From NCBI RefSeq assembly GCF_043769475.1, contig NZ_CP171729.1, forward strand, positions 4,402,001 through 4,466,000: 64,000 bases of DNA, in the 5' to 3' direction. Shown one piece after another: positions 1-7,531 of the stretch. Source of the stretch: Allomesorhizobium sp043769475. Its GTDB lineage: Bacteria > Pseudomonadota > Alphaproteobacteria > Rhizobiales > Rhizobiaceae. Numbering within the stretch: the first letter of the stretch is position 1; every line of letters starts with the position of its first letter. The translations under genes were made by a program, and so were the position numbers. The notes under the pieces are model-generated. The model saw only the letters and a list, made by a program, of their open reading frames with translations, made no database searches and was not told where the DNA came from.

Positions 1-518
1 AATATGCTGGCGGCAACGAGATTGTACCAGCCGGCTCGGCTGCCGCCTGCCAGTACCAGCGCACCGAAGAACAGCAGCGCCATGAAAGGCGGCAGATAGC
101 CTGTCGAGCCGTTCGTGGCGATGCGCAGCCAGTCCGGAACCAGATAGGTGACAAGGCCGGCCGCCGCATAGAACGCAACGAAGACCGGCGCGGCCTTTTG
201 CCAGCTCATCGCCAGGAAGCGGCGCAGATTCATCAAGGTGTAGGCAAGCGTGAAGCCGGCGATGGGCAGGACGTCGGCCCATTTGGTCAGTTCGTTGGCG
301 TAAGTGTGGAACAGCGTGGAGCCGACGCCGATCGCCACGACCCACCATGCCAGAACCTCGGCGAAAGTGCCTGCGCCATGTCTCCGAACCTCGCGAACGC
401 CCCAGACTCCAGCCGCGACGAACGCCAGATTGCTTAGCGCATTGATCGGCTCCGCCCAGAAGGCGGAGGTGGTCCGCTCGCAGTAGAGATCAATCTCGCT
501 CATCAAAAAATCAAGCAT
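1..518 (-). CDS. Ceramidase-family (alkaline ceramidase-like) membrane protein, 3' end outside window
   Basis: The reverse strand from an ATG at 518 encodes 172 residues running off the left edge. The N-terminus has the ceramidase-family motifs ERTTSAFWAEPINALSN (residues 14-30) and LFHTYANELTKWADVLPI, with a His at about 71 matching the first metal-ligand His of alkaline ceramidases. Several hydrophobic segments follow, so it is a multi-pass inner-membrane protein. The family cleaves ceramides or related amide-linked lipids; the bacterial substrate is not established. AGGG lies about six bases before the chosen start. A second in-frame ATG at 503 is possible. The remaining metal ligands lie outside the window and cannot be checked. 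Confidence 0.8.
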   Translation of the reverse strand, partial: MLDFLMSEIDLYCERTTSAFWAEPINALSNLAFVAAGVWGVREVRRHGAGTFAEVLAWWVVAIGVGSTLFHTYANELTKWADVLPIAGFTLAYTLMNLRRFLAMSWQKAAPVFVAFYAAAGLVTYLVPDWLRIATNGSTGYLPPFMALLFFGALVLAGGSRAGWYNLVAASI

Positions 519-641
519 GAGAACCCTGTTCGGACGAGCGATTTCACCGCAACGTGACTTCCCGTTGAAAGTGGCATCTGCCTATTGTTTCGGCAGCCAT
601 AAGAAATCCGGTTCCGCCGGCAATAACAAGTTGGAACGGTC

Positions 642-1394
642 ATGACATTCCGATTCTTTTCCGCGCTCGCGGCGGCAATGCTGGCTGTGCCGATTTTTGC
701 CGCCGCTGCGTCCGCGGAAGACGCCAAGCCACTCGGCGTCATCGAACTTTTCACAAGCCAAGGCTGCAGTTCCTGTCCGCCGGCGGACGCGCTTTTGGCC
801 GAGATGGCGGCGCGCGACGATTTCGTGGCCCTTGCGTACCACGTGGACTATTGGGACTATCTCGGCTGGCGCGACACGCTAGGCAGCCCGGAGAACACGG
901 CCCGCCAGCATGGATATGGCCGTTCGATGGGCATCCGGTCGGTCTACACTCCTCAGGCCGTCATCAACGGGCGCATCCATGTCAACGGTTCGAGCCGTTC
1001 GAAGATATCCGGCGCCGTCGAAGAGCTGAACAGATCGGGCCAGGGCCTCGGCGTTGGCCTCAGCGTCGCACGGACCGGCGAAAGCGTCGTGATCGAAGCC
1101 GAAGGCGCAAAGGGCGAGACGAAGAACGCTCACCTGGTGGTCGTCTACTTCGAGCCAACCCAGCCGGTCGTCATCGAGCGCGGCGAGAATGCCGGTCGCA
1201 CCGTGACTTACTGGAACGCGGTGACCGACATACAGACTGCCGGAATGTGGCATGGCGAGGCGGCCCGTTTCGAATTGCCTGCCAGCGAAGTCGACAGGAA
1301 GGGCGGATGCGCGGTGCTGCTTCAGTCGGTCAGCAAGGAGGGTCTTCCCGGCCCTATCCTCGGCGCTGCCATGATTCGCAATCCAGGGAGCTAA
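642..1394 (+). CDS. DUF1223 secreted thioredoxin-like protein
   Basis: This 250-residue protein has an N-terminal signal peptide (about residues 1-25, cleavage near SAEDA). The opening IELFTSQGCSSCPPAD, with a CxxC pair at residues 42 and 45, then AYHVDYWDYLGW and YTPQAVINGR, is the typical DUF1223 pattern: a periplasmic thioredoxin-fold protein common in Rhizobiales. The CxxC suggests a redox or metal-binding role, but no substrate is established. It stands alone, divergent from the ceramidase-like gene. The start is preceded by TTGGAACGG, an acceptable ribosome site. Confidence 0.9.
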   Translation: MTFRFFSALAAAMLAVPIFAAAASAEDAKPLGVIELFTSQGCSSCPPADALLAEMAARDDFVALAYHVDYWDYLGWRDTLGSPENTARQHGYGRSMGIRSVYTPQAVINGRIHVNGSSRSKISGAVEELNRSGQGLGVGLSVARTGESVVIEAEGAKGETKNAHLVVVYFEPTQPVVIERGENAGRTVTYWNAVTDIQTAGMWHGEAARFELPASEVDRKGGCAVLLQSVSKEGLPGPILGAAMIRNPGS

Positions 1395-1399
1395 GCCTA

Positions 1400-1421
1400 G
1401 GTTTTTTCATAATAAAAAACC
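1400..1421 (+). terminator. AT-rich hairpin just after the DUF1223 gene
   Basis: GGTTTTTT (1400-1407) and AAAAAACC (1414-1421) form an 8-bp stem around a 6-base loop, five bases after the DUF1223 stop codon. It is weak for an intrinsic terminator (little GC, no U-run after the stem) but well placed to end the transcript or protect its 3' end. Confidence 0.3.
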
Positions 1422-1805
1422 GGCGCCTGCCAGAGCTGACACCGGTCAATGGATTTTGGGATCGTCGCGCTCGACCTTTCGCGAGAAAGGCCGAGGTTGG
1501 TTCGATCCGACGCAGACCCGTGGGCGGGGGGCTTGGGGTTACGAGCCGGTGCCGGACCGAACCGTCTCAGGCAACGAGGCTAAGTTCGTCGGACATTGGG
1601 GCGGTAGCTGGGATAAAAAAGGGCAGCAATGTGGCGATGAATCACCAATCAATTCAGTCTGTACACATTTGTGATTCCTTGCGTACGAATGCGACACTAG
1701 ACATTCTCGATGACATTTTTCTGGGATTCGAAAAGCGCCGGGCTTGCATTTTTTGGGGGAAGCGCGACCTTTCCTTCGCAAAACCGTCACGAAAGGACCG
1801 TTTGC
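1422..1805. other. Intergenic region of about 380 bases with no supported gene
   Basis: Open frames cross this stretch, but none has a recognisable family, a good ribosome site or coherent protein-like composition. The part nearest 1806 is relatively AT-rich (TACACATTTGTGATTCC and a T-run near 1750) and probably carries the promoter of the DUF2794 gene. No RNA family is recognised. Confidence 0.4.
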
Positions 1806-2192
1806 ATGACTGATCGCGGTAATGGAGCGGAGGGTAGGGAAGACACCGCCATATTGATACCGCTCCATGAGGCAAGACGTGAACGGCTCGACCTCCCGAT
1901 AAGCTTCGATCGCCGCGAACTCGACCAGTTGCTACGTCTCTACGGCCGGATGGTCGCCGCCAATGAATGGCGCGACTACGCCATCGATCACCTGAACGAT
2001 CGCGCCGTCTTTTCCGTATTTCGCCGCGCCAGCGAAACGCCTCTTTTCCAGATTGTGAAAAACCCGAAGCTCGCCCGCAAGCAGGGCGCATTCAGCGTCG
2101 TGGCTGCCGGAGGCGTGATCCTCAAGCGCAGCCACGACCTTGCGCGCGTACTGGGCGTGTTCGACAGGGCGCTGAAATTGGTCCAGGCCTGA
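1806..2192 (+). CDS. DUF2794 domain-containing protein
   Basis: The gene encodes a 128-residue cytosolic protein of the DUF2794 family, found mainly in Alphaproteobacteria and without an assigned function. Family features are the central ISFDRRELDQLLRLYGRMV, the WRDYAIDHL segment and the C-terminal LVQA end. The frame is open for 96 bases further upstream, but the ATG at 1806 is preferred: AAAGGA lies about eight bases before it, and the length then fits the family. No signal peptide or membrane segment is seen. It stands as a single gene before the TetR regulator. Confidence 0.88.
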   Translation: MTDRGNGAEGREDTAILIPLHEARRERLDLPISFDRRELDQLLRLYGRMVAANEWRDYAIDHLNDRAVFSVFRRASETPLFQIVKNPKLARKQGAFSVVAAGGVILKRSHDLARVLGVFDRALKLVQA

Positions 2193-2274
2193 TCCGCTCC
2201 GACAACTCGCCCGCATCCCGCCGTTTGAACGCGACAAAGTCCGCTGCGGGAACAGTCCGCGGCTTGATGGGTTG

Positions 2275-2293
2275 GCGTACGGCGTATAGGTAC
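2275..2293 (+). promoter_or_regulatory. GTACG-type half-sites before the TetR gene
   Basis: GCGTACGGCGTATAGGTAC lies 24-42 bases before the TetR start. It repeats the GTAC/GTACG core found as palindromes before the downstream small secreted protein gene (3034-3106). This is consistent with an autoregulatory operator for the TetR protein. The link is inferred from shared sequence and position. Confidence 0.45.
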
Positions 2294-2316
2294 TTCCGAT
2301 CCTGGGCACGGAAATC

Positions 2317-2973
2317 ATGAGCAAGCCTGAGCCGATGAGCGCGCAAGATCGCAGGGAGCGCCAAAAGGCCGAACTGCGCGCCGAACTCCTGGCGGCGGCC
2401 CACGCCCTGGTCAGGGAAGAGGGCTATGAAGGCCTGACCATACGCAAGCTGGCCAAGCGCGTCGGATATGCGCCCATGTCGGTCTATTCCTACTTTGCCG
2501 ACAAGCACGCCATCCTCCACGCCATCGCCGATGATGCGTTCGAAACCTTGGCGCAACGCTTGGAAAGGCAAGCCCCGGCAGAGCCGCTCGCCGCACTTCG
2601 CAAACTGATGACCGAATATGCGGCGTTCGGGCTGGAAAACCCCAATGAATACCGAACGGTGTTCATGACCGACGATCACACCCACGAACCCGACCAGACT
2701 GTCGCCCAGCCGGAGAAGCACAATCCCGCCCTGCAACTGCTGCTCAAGCGCGTTCAGGCATGCATCGACGCCGGAATATTCGAAGGTGACGTGCATGCCG
2801 TCGCCACGCTGTTGTGGACGTTCGGTCACGGCACCGTGTCGCTGCTGATCACCTTTCCCCACTATCCCTTCGGCGACCGCCAAAAATATTTGGAGGCTTC
2901 GATGGAGGTGGCCCTGGCGGGCCTGAAGGCGCATCCCGTGGGTCCCCTGACCCTGCAGGAAGAACGCTGCTGA
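2317..2973 (+). CDS. TetR/AcrR-family transcriptional regulator
   Basis: The 218-residue protein has an N-terminal TetR helix-turn-helix: LLAAAHALVREEGYEGLT, then IRKLAKRVGYAPMSVYSYF and a KHAILHAIADDAFE helix (roughly residues 20-75). The C-terminal ligand domain is all-helical, of the WHG-like class. Family members are dimeric repressors released by small ligands; the ligand here is unknown. GTACG-core palindromes before this gene and before the next gene suggest that it controls itself and the small secreted protein at 3126. The ATG at 2317 is followed by a second Met at residue 7. Confidence 0.88.
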   Translation: MSKPEPMSAQDRRERQKAELRAELLAAAHALVREEGYEGLTIRKLAKRVGYAPMSVYSYFADKHAILHAIADDAFETLAQRLERQAPAEPLAALRKLMTEYAAFGLENPNEYRTVFMTDDHTHEPDQTVAQPEKHNPALQLLLKRVQACIDAGIFEGDVHAVATLLWTFGHGTVSLLITFPHYPFGDRQKYLEASMEVALAGLKAHPVGPLTLQEERC

Positions 2974-3033
2974 CGAAGCGGCCCCCTCACCAGCTTCTTC
3001 TCCTGCCCTGGACCGCGTATCACGAAATATTTT

Positions 3034-3045
3034 CGTACGCGTACG
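3034..3045 (+). promoter_or_regulatory. Perfect 12-bp palindrome, candidate TetR operator
   Basis: CGTACGCGTACG is its own reverse complement. It lies between the TetR gene and the small secreted protein gene, about 80 bases before the latter. It shares the GTACG core with two further sites at 3082-3106 and one before the TetR gene. Confidence 0.5.
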
Positions 3046-3081
3046 CCATTCCCCTTGAATCCAGATTCCGCTCTCCGTATT

Positions 3082-3106
3082 TGTACGTTGTGGCGTACAT
3101 GTACGC
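3082..3106 (+). promoter_or_regulatory. Overlapping GTAC palindromes, candidate TetR operator
   Basis: Two overlapping inverted repeats are present: TGTACG-N6-CGTACA at 3082-3099 and the perfect 14-bp palindrome GCGTACATGTACGC at 3093-3106. They lie 20-44 bases before the ATG at 3126, where a repressor would block transcription. With the 3034 site and the pre-TetR half-sites this makes a cluster of one motif. The TetR protein at 2317 is the obvious candidate binder. Confidence 0.55.
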
Positions 3107-3125
3107 ACAAAAATGGAGAACGACA

Positions 3126-3398
3126 ATGAGAACTACAGCCCTCGCTTTGGCCGCCATTCTGGCGCTGTCCGGCACGGCAGCTGCAAACGATTTCGCGGCG
3201 ACCCTGCATTACCCGGAAGCGGCTTCCCGCACACAGGCTGAACGTAAGTCGCTCGACTATTCGGCTACGCATTCAATTATGCGCCGGGATATTTCGCGCA
3301 GCGCGGCCCCGCGATCCCACAAGGAAGAGGCGCCGACGGCCGAAAGCCAGCGCAGCGGCATCGAAATCAACCCGTGGATCGTTCCGAGCTTTCATTGA
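3126..3398 (+). CDS. Small secreted protein of unknown function
   Basis: The product is 90 residues with a clear signal peptide (residues 1 to about 20, ending GTAAA). The mature part is short, basic and polar, without cysteines, and no family is recognised. The ATG at 3126 is preceded by GGAG at a good distance. Strong GTACG palindromes lie directly upstream, so it is probably a target of the TetR regulator at 2317. It ends 38 bases before a hairpin terminator. Confidence 0.65.
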   Translation: MRTTALALAAILALSGTAAANDFAATLHYPEAASRTQAERKSLDYSATHSIMRRDISRSAAPRSHKEEAPTAESQRSGIEINPWIVPSFH

Positions 3399-3436
3399 GG
3401 CTGCGGACTTCGCGATATCCGGGATCCGGAAAAATG

Positions 3437-3470
3437 AAAGCGGCGGGCAAATGCCCGCCGCTTTGTTCCT
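3437..3470 (+). terminator. Bidirectional intrinsic terminator
   Basis: AAAGCGGCGGGC (3437-3448) pairs perfectly with GCCCGCCGCTTT (3453-3464) around a four-base loop. It is T-rich beyond the stem on both strands. It can end the small secreted protein transcript from the left and the ffh-rpsP operon from the right. Confidence 0.8.
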
Positions 3471-3486
3471 GGCACGCAGGTAAGAT

Positions 3487-3879
3487 TTACTCGGCGGCGG
3501 CTTCTTCGGCCAGTGCCGGGGCAGCGGCAGCGGCGGCCGCCTCTTCCTGCGCCTTCTTGATGGCGTCGATGCGCTCCTGCGCCTTCTTGCCCGGAAGCGC
3601 CTTCTCGGGGTTCACCCGGGCCTCGCGCTTCGAAAGGCCAGCCTCGTCAAGGAAGCGCGCGACGCGGTCGGTCGGCAGCGCGCCGTGGCCGAGCCAATGC
3701 TTGATGCGGTCGGCGTCGAGCTTCACGCGCTCACCGCCTTCGCGCGGCAGCAGCGGGTTCCAGGCGCCGACGGTTTCGATGAACCGGCCGTCGCGCGGGC
3801 TGCGCACATCGGCGATGACGATGTGGTAGTAGGGGCGCTTCTTGGAGCCCGCTCGGGCCAGACGAATTTTCAGTGACAT
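3487..3879 (-). CDS. rpsP: 30S ribosomal protein S16
   Basis: The 130-residue protein starts MSLKIRLARAGSKKRPYYHI and continues with VIADVRSPRDGRFIETVG, unmistakable S16. The body (about 80 residues) is standard. The last 45 or so residues form an Ala/Glu/Lys-rich tail, as in rhizobial S16 proteins. It assembles early into the 30S subunit. It is the last gene of the ffh, chorismate mutase, rpsP set. The usual partners rimM, trmD and rplS are not next to it; a terminator follows instead. AGGAGA lies before the start on the minus strand. Confidence 0.97.
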   Translation of the reverse strand: MSLKIRLARAGSKKRPYYHIVIADVRSPRDGRFIETVGAWNPLLPREGGERVKLDADRIKHWLGHGALPTDRVARFLDEAGLSKREARVNPEKALPGKKAQERIDAIKKAQEEAAAAAAAPALAEEAAAE

Positions 3880-3920
3880 TTTCTTCTCCTGCAGTCCTGT
3901 TTGATAGTGGTTCGGTTTGT

Positions 3921-4265
3921 CTATTCGCCGCTCTTCGCGACTGAATTCGTGATGTCGCCGCCATTGCCCGATGACGCGAGCATTTCGTGATGGCGGATGA
4001 CCTCGCGGATGATAAAATTCAGGAATTTCTCCGCGAAGTCGGGATCGAGGTGAGCGTCGTCGGCAAGCCGGCGCAGCCTTGCTATCTGGGCCTGTTCCCG
4101 CGCCGGATCGGCCGGCGGCAATCCGTGGGTCGCCTTCAGGACGCCGACCGCCTTGGTGCGCCGGAAGCGCTCGGCGAGCATGTGGATAAGCGCGGCGTCG
4201 ATATTATCGATCGAGGCGCGCAACTCTCTGAGAAGAGCTTGCGGATCGTCGTTCATCGCACTCAT
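3921..4265 (-). CDS. Chorismate mutase (AroQ class)
   Basis: The 114-residue all-helical protein fits the AroQ class. Helix 1 has LRASIDNIDAALIHMLAERF, followed by the lysine-containing KAVGVLKATHGLPPADPARE segment and the C-terminal helix DFAEKFLNFIIREVIRHHE. The enzyme converts chorismate to prephenate for phenylalanine and tyrosine synthesis. Its ATG overlaps the ffh stop by four bases (4262-4265), so translation is coupled. This ffh-chorismate mutase-rpsP order is common in Rhizobiales. Confidence 0.92.
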   Translation of the reverse strand: MSAMNDDPQALLRELRASIDNIDAALIHMLAERFRRTKAVGVLKATHGLPPADPAREQAQIARLRRLADDAHLDPDFAEKFLNFIIREVIRHHEMLASSGNGGDITNSVAKSGE

Positions 4266-5851
4266 TTCTTCTTTCCCAGACCCGGCAAACCGCCGCCGCC
4301 AAGGCCGGGCAGCTTCATGCCGCCCGGCAGACCGGGCAGACCGCCGCCTCCCATTCCTGAAAGATTGCCCGGCAAGCCCTTGCCGAGGCCCGCCGCCTGG
4401 GCTTGCTTCTGCAAGGCTTCAAGTTGCTTCGGATCCATCTTGGAGAGGTCAGGCATGCCGCCCATTCCACCCATGCCGCCCGCAAGCCCGCCGAGGCCCA
4501 TCTTGGATGCAAGACCGCCCATCATGCCGCGCATAAGGCCGCCGCCCTTGCCCTTGCCGCCCATGGCTTTCATCATATCGGCCATCTGGCGGTGCATTTT
4601 CAGAAGCTTGTTGATCTCGGCAGCGTCAGTGCCCGAACCCGCGGCGATGCGCTTCTTCCGCGAATGCTTGAGCAGGTCGGGATTGGCCCGCTCCGCCTTG
4701 GTCATGGAGCGGATAATCGCGATCTGCCGGCCAAACATCCTGTCGTCGAGCCCGGCGGCGGCCATCTGGTCCTTCATCTTGCCCATGCCAGGCATCATGC
4801 CCATGATGCCGCCCATGCCGCCCATCTTCTGCATCTGGCCGAGCTGGTCGGCGAGATCGTTCAGGTCGAACTTGCCCGACTGCATCTTCTTCGCCATCGC
4901 CGCGGCCTTTTCCGCGTCAATGGTTTCGGCTGCCTTCTCGACCAGCGAGACAATGTCGCCCATGCCAAGAATGCGGTCGGCGATGCGCTTGGGATGAAAT
5001 TCCTCCAGCGCATCCATCTTTTCACCGGTGCCGATCAGCTTGACCGGCTTGCCGGTAACTGCGCGCATCGAGAGCGCGGCGCCGCCGCGTCCGTCGCCGT
5101 CCATGCGGGTGAGGATCAGGCCGGTGATGCCGACGCGCTCGTCAAAGCTTTTGGCAAGGTTGACGGCGTCCTGGCCGGTGAGACTGTCGGCGACGAGCAG
5201 GATTTCGTGCGGCGAGGACACCCGCTTGATGTCGGCCATTTCGGCCATCAGCGGTTCGTCTATGTGCGTGCGGCCGGCCGTGTCGAGAATGACGACATCG
5301 TGGCCGCCTAGCTTGGCGGCCTGCACGGCCCGCTTGGCGATGTCGACCGGCGACTGGCCGGCGACGATCGGCAGCGTCGCCACCTTGGTCTGCTCGCCGA
5401 GCTGGCGCAATTGCTCCTGGGCGGCCGGACGGCGCGTGTCGAGCGACGCCATCAGCACCTTCTTGCCTTGGCGCTCGCTCAGACGCTTGGCAATCTTTGC
5501 GGACGTCGTGGTCTTGCCCGAGCCCTGCAGGCCGACCATCATCACGACCACGGGCGCCGGCGCATTGAGGTCGATCGTCTGGCCTTCGCTGCCAAGCATC
5601 TCGACCAGTTCGTCGTGAACGATCTTGACGACCATCTGGCCGGGCTTGATCGACTTGACGACGGCGGCACCCACCGCTTTGGCCCGGACCTTGTCGACGA
5701 AGGAGCGCACGACATCGAGCGCCACATCGGCTTCGATGAGCGCACGGCGGACCTCGCGCAGCGCCGCCGCTACGTCGGACTCCGACAGCGCGCCACGGCC
5801 GGTCAGGCCGTTCAGAATTGAACCCAGTCGCTCTTGCAGCGATTCGAACAT
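4262..5851 (-). CDS. ffh: Signal recognition particle protein Ffh
   Basis: Ffh is the SRP54 homologue that, with 4.5S RNA and FtsY, delivers nascent membrane proteins to SecYEG. The start MFESLQERLGSILNGLTGRG opens the N domain. The P-loop GLQGSGKT is at residues 107-114, DTAGR at 190-194, and TRMDGDGRGG follows in the GTPase domain. The methionine-rich M domain follows, and an unusually long Gly/Met/Pro/Leu-rich tail takes the length to 529 residues. The frame opens 54 bases earlier, but MFESLQ is the family start. It heads the ffh-chorismate mutase-rpsP operon. Confidence 0.97.
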   Translation of the reverse strand: MFESLQERLGSILNGLTGRGALSESDVAAALREVRRALIEADVALDVVRSFVDKVRAKAVGAAVVKSIKPGQMVVKIVHDELVEMLGSEGQTIDLNAPAPVVVMMVGLQGSGKTTTSAKIAKRLSERQGKKVLMASLDTRRPAAQEQLRQLGEQTKVATLPIVAGQSPVDIAKRAVQAAKLGGHDVVILDTAGRTHIDEPLMAEMADIKRVSSPHEILLVADSLTGQDAVNLAKSFDERVGITGLILTRMDGDGRGGAALSMRAVTGKPVKLIGTGEKMDALEEFHPKRIADRILGMGDIVSLVEKAAETIDAEKAAAMAKKMQSGKFDLNDLADQLGQMQKMGGMGGIMGMMPGMGKMKDQMAAAGLDDRMFGRQIAIIRSMTKAERANPDLLKHSRKKRIAAGSGTDAAEINKLLKMHRQMADMMKAMGGKGKGGGLMRGMMGGLASKMGLGGLAGGMGGMGGMPDLSKMDPKQLEALQKQAQAAGLGKGLPGNLSGMGGGGLPGLPGGMKLPGLGGGGLPGLGKKK

Positions 5852-5931
5852 CGTTCTTCCTTGTGTCTCTGATCGGTTTCCCGTCCAGAGGTAATGTCTC
5901 CGCACCTGAGAGCCAAGCTATAGCCAAAGCC

Positions 5932-6039
5932 AAAAAGCACCCGGGGGCGCATCGCGCTGCCGGGTGTTGGCCTCCGGGATCTATTTATACCTCTAAGGGT
6001 CCCGGTCGGCTGCTCGGAGTTCTTACTCGTCGCGGAATT
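5932..6039 (-). ncRNA. Candidate small RNA or attenuated leader upstream of ffh
   Basis: The minus strand carries a complete small transcription unit. A promoter (6046-6074) is followed by about 108 bases ending in an intrinsic terminator: CACCCGG and CCGGGTG arms (5960-5966 and 5938-5944) with a five-U run at 5932-5936. Between them a second hairpin pairs CCGGGACC with GATCCCGG (about 5975-6006). The terminator lies about 80 bases before the ffh start, so this is either an independent small RNA or the attenuated leader of ffh. No 4.5S, 6S or other family signature is recognised. Confidence 0.5.
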
Positions 6040-6045
6040 GAGCGC

Positions 6046-6074
6046 GATAAACAGGAAAAGAGCCGCCGAGTCAA
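6046..6074 (-). promoter_or_regulatory. Sigma-70-type promoter for the ffh-upstream RNA
   Basis: On the minus strand TTGACT (6069-6074) is followed by a 17-base spacer and TTTATC (6046-6051). This is a good housekeeping promoter by alphaproteobacterial standards, with a predicted start near 6039. It may also drive ffh by read-through. Confidence 0.55.
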
Positions 6075-6228
6075 GGCGACCAGCCTGCCGTCGCCTTTAC
6101 GTCAGCGGGCGTCTTCAGTTAGATTGTAACAGGAAACGCAAAGATAGCCCGATGCTCGCACGAACGGGGGTTGATCTTCGGCAGGCCGACGGCTTGCGTT
6201 GGCGAAGCTTGGCCTTGTTGGAAGCGCC

Positions 6229-6999
6229 ATGCTGAACATCCGTCCCGAGCAGATGGCAATCTTCGAAAAAGACGGTGCTCGTCGTTTCGAAGACGAGATG
6301 CTGGCTCACAGCAAGGAATTTTCCCCGAGGCTCTGCGAGTTGATCGGCGACGATCAGTTGCGGGTAGCGCTCAAGAAATCCATCGGGCGGGCCAAGGAAT
6401 ACGGGTTTTCCAATCGCGGCCCGATCCGGCTCTATATCGAGCTGATGTTCCTCACCGGCAGCGATTTCGACACCGATCCGCAATATCCCGGCCTGGGCGA
6501 GGTATTGCGGGGGCGAGGCGCCGAGATGGTTCGCGCCGAGCGCATTTTCGAGCGTATCAACGACTACCGCGAAAACGTCTCCGGCGAGTATGGCGTCAAC
6601 GCTCGCAAGGCGCTCGCCTATCTCGCGGATTTCGGGCGCCAGCCCGATCCGTTCACCGAGGATGGGCTGGTGTCGCAGCTGCTCGCCGGCATGCGTGCAT
6701 CCTTTCCGCTCAAGGCTAACTATCTTGGCGAACCTGCGCTGCTGCAGCTGATCGCCGAGGGCCGCGCCGCCGCGCAACGCTATGGCCTGAAAGGCGCCCG
6801 CGCCGAGGCGATGATCGTCATCCTGATGTTCGCTTTCGGCCATGGCTGCGTTGCCGATCCGCTCTATCCCTGGATCTCGCAGGTGCTGACCGACGAGCGC
6901 ATCACCAGTGCCGAGGCGCGCGGACAGCGCCTCGAGCGCAAGGCGCTGACCTGGCTCGATCACGTGCTGGCACGACCGCTGCCGGGAGGCGAGGCATGA
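6229..6999 (+). CDS. T6SS cargo-locus adaptor-like protein (hypothetical)
   Basis: The 256-residue protein starts MLNIRPEQMAIFEKDGARRF and continues with RAKEYGFSNRG, YIELMFLTGSDFDTDPQYP and a C-terminal FGHGCVADPLYPW. I recall this architecture from small genes beside type VI secretion and PAAR/Rhs effectors, where they behave like adaptors or accessory proteins. No domain is assigned firmly. The ATG at 6229 is chosen over a TTG at 6199 because homologues begin near M-x-IRxEQ and GGAA precedes it. It overlaps the next gene by four bases (ATGA), so the two are co-translated. Confidence 0.7.
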   Translation: MLNIRPEQMAIFEKDGARRFEDEMLAHSKEFSPRLCELIGDDQLRVALKKSIGRAKEYGFSNRGPIRLYIELMFLTGSDFDTDPQYPGLGEVLRGRGAEMVRAERIFERINDYRENVSGEYGVNARKALAYLADFGRQPDPFTEDGLVSQLLAGMRASFPLKANYLGEPALLQLIAEGRAAAQRYGLKGARAEAMIVILMFAFGHGCVADPLYPWISQVLTDERITSAEARGQRLERKALTWLDHVLARPLPGGEA

Positions 7000-7466
7000 C
7001 CGACTCGAAGCCCGCAACCTCGCCAACGGCCGGAGGCGGGGCAAACCCGGCCAGCGGCTGCGTGGCCCCGTGTCCGGCGGCCAAGTCATACGCAACCGCG
7101 GAAGAAGCGGCGATTGCCGCCATGAAGGAGGCAAATCCGAAGTCGGTGGCTGAGGGACGTGAGTATGGAGGATGGGTGAGGAAGAACAGCGACGGCACTT
7201 TTTCGTATGATCCTCCCGTAAAAGGTTCCAAGGATGGCCTAACAAACATGCCTGCAAAGGGTGCATCGGATGTAGTCTGGTACCATACTCATGGAGCTGC
7301 CGATCCAGGTTATGATAACGAAAACTTCTCCGGTGCGACGGGCGACAAGGGCTACAGCAAGGCAAACAACGCCACCGGCTATGTTGCCACACCGAGTGGA
7401 GCCATCAAAAAATACGACCCGTCGACCGATACTGTCACCGTCTTAGGCGATACCGCCCCACCCTAA
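6996..7466 (+). CDS. DUF4329-domain protein, putative secreted toxin
   Basis: The 156-residue protein has a short Pro/Ala/Gly-rich N-terminus with a CxxxC pair, then a DUF4329-like domain: YATAEEAAIAAMKEANPKS, EGREYGGWVRK, a YHTHG motif (His 97 and 99), FSGATGD and YVATPSGAIKKYDP. DUF4329 occurs at the C-termini of Rhs/PAAR polymorphic toxins. The Glu, HxH and later Ser/Asp order resembles a JAMM/MPN metallopeptidase, which is my inference. It is fused to no delivery domain. The preceding adaptor-like gene overlaps it and a small putative immunity gene follows. Confidence 0.7.
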   Translation: MTDSKPATSPTAGGGANPASGCVAPCPAAKSYATAEEAAIAAMKEANPKSVAEGREYGGWVRKNSDGTFSYDPPVKGSKDGLTNMPAKGASDVVWYHTHGAADPGYDNENFSGATGDKGYSKANNATGYVATPSGAIKKYDPSTDTVTVLGDTAPP

Positions 7467-7531
7467 AATTCGGGAGTCTTCGACATGATGCATTGTAACA
7501 TCAAGCTCTTACACCTTCGGCAGGGGCAGAT

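Noticed and set aside
1456..1674. A 72-residue frame in the gap before the DUF2794 gene
   Set aside because: No ribosome site, no family and an Arg/Gly/Trp-rich composition typical of non-coding high-GC sequence.
5852..6228. 4.5S RNA (ffs) next to ffh
   Set aside because: The conserved 4.5S tetraloop and internal-loop sequences are absent from both strands; the structures there fit a different RNA.
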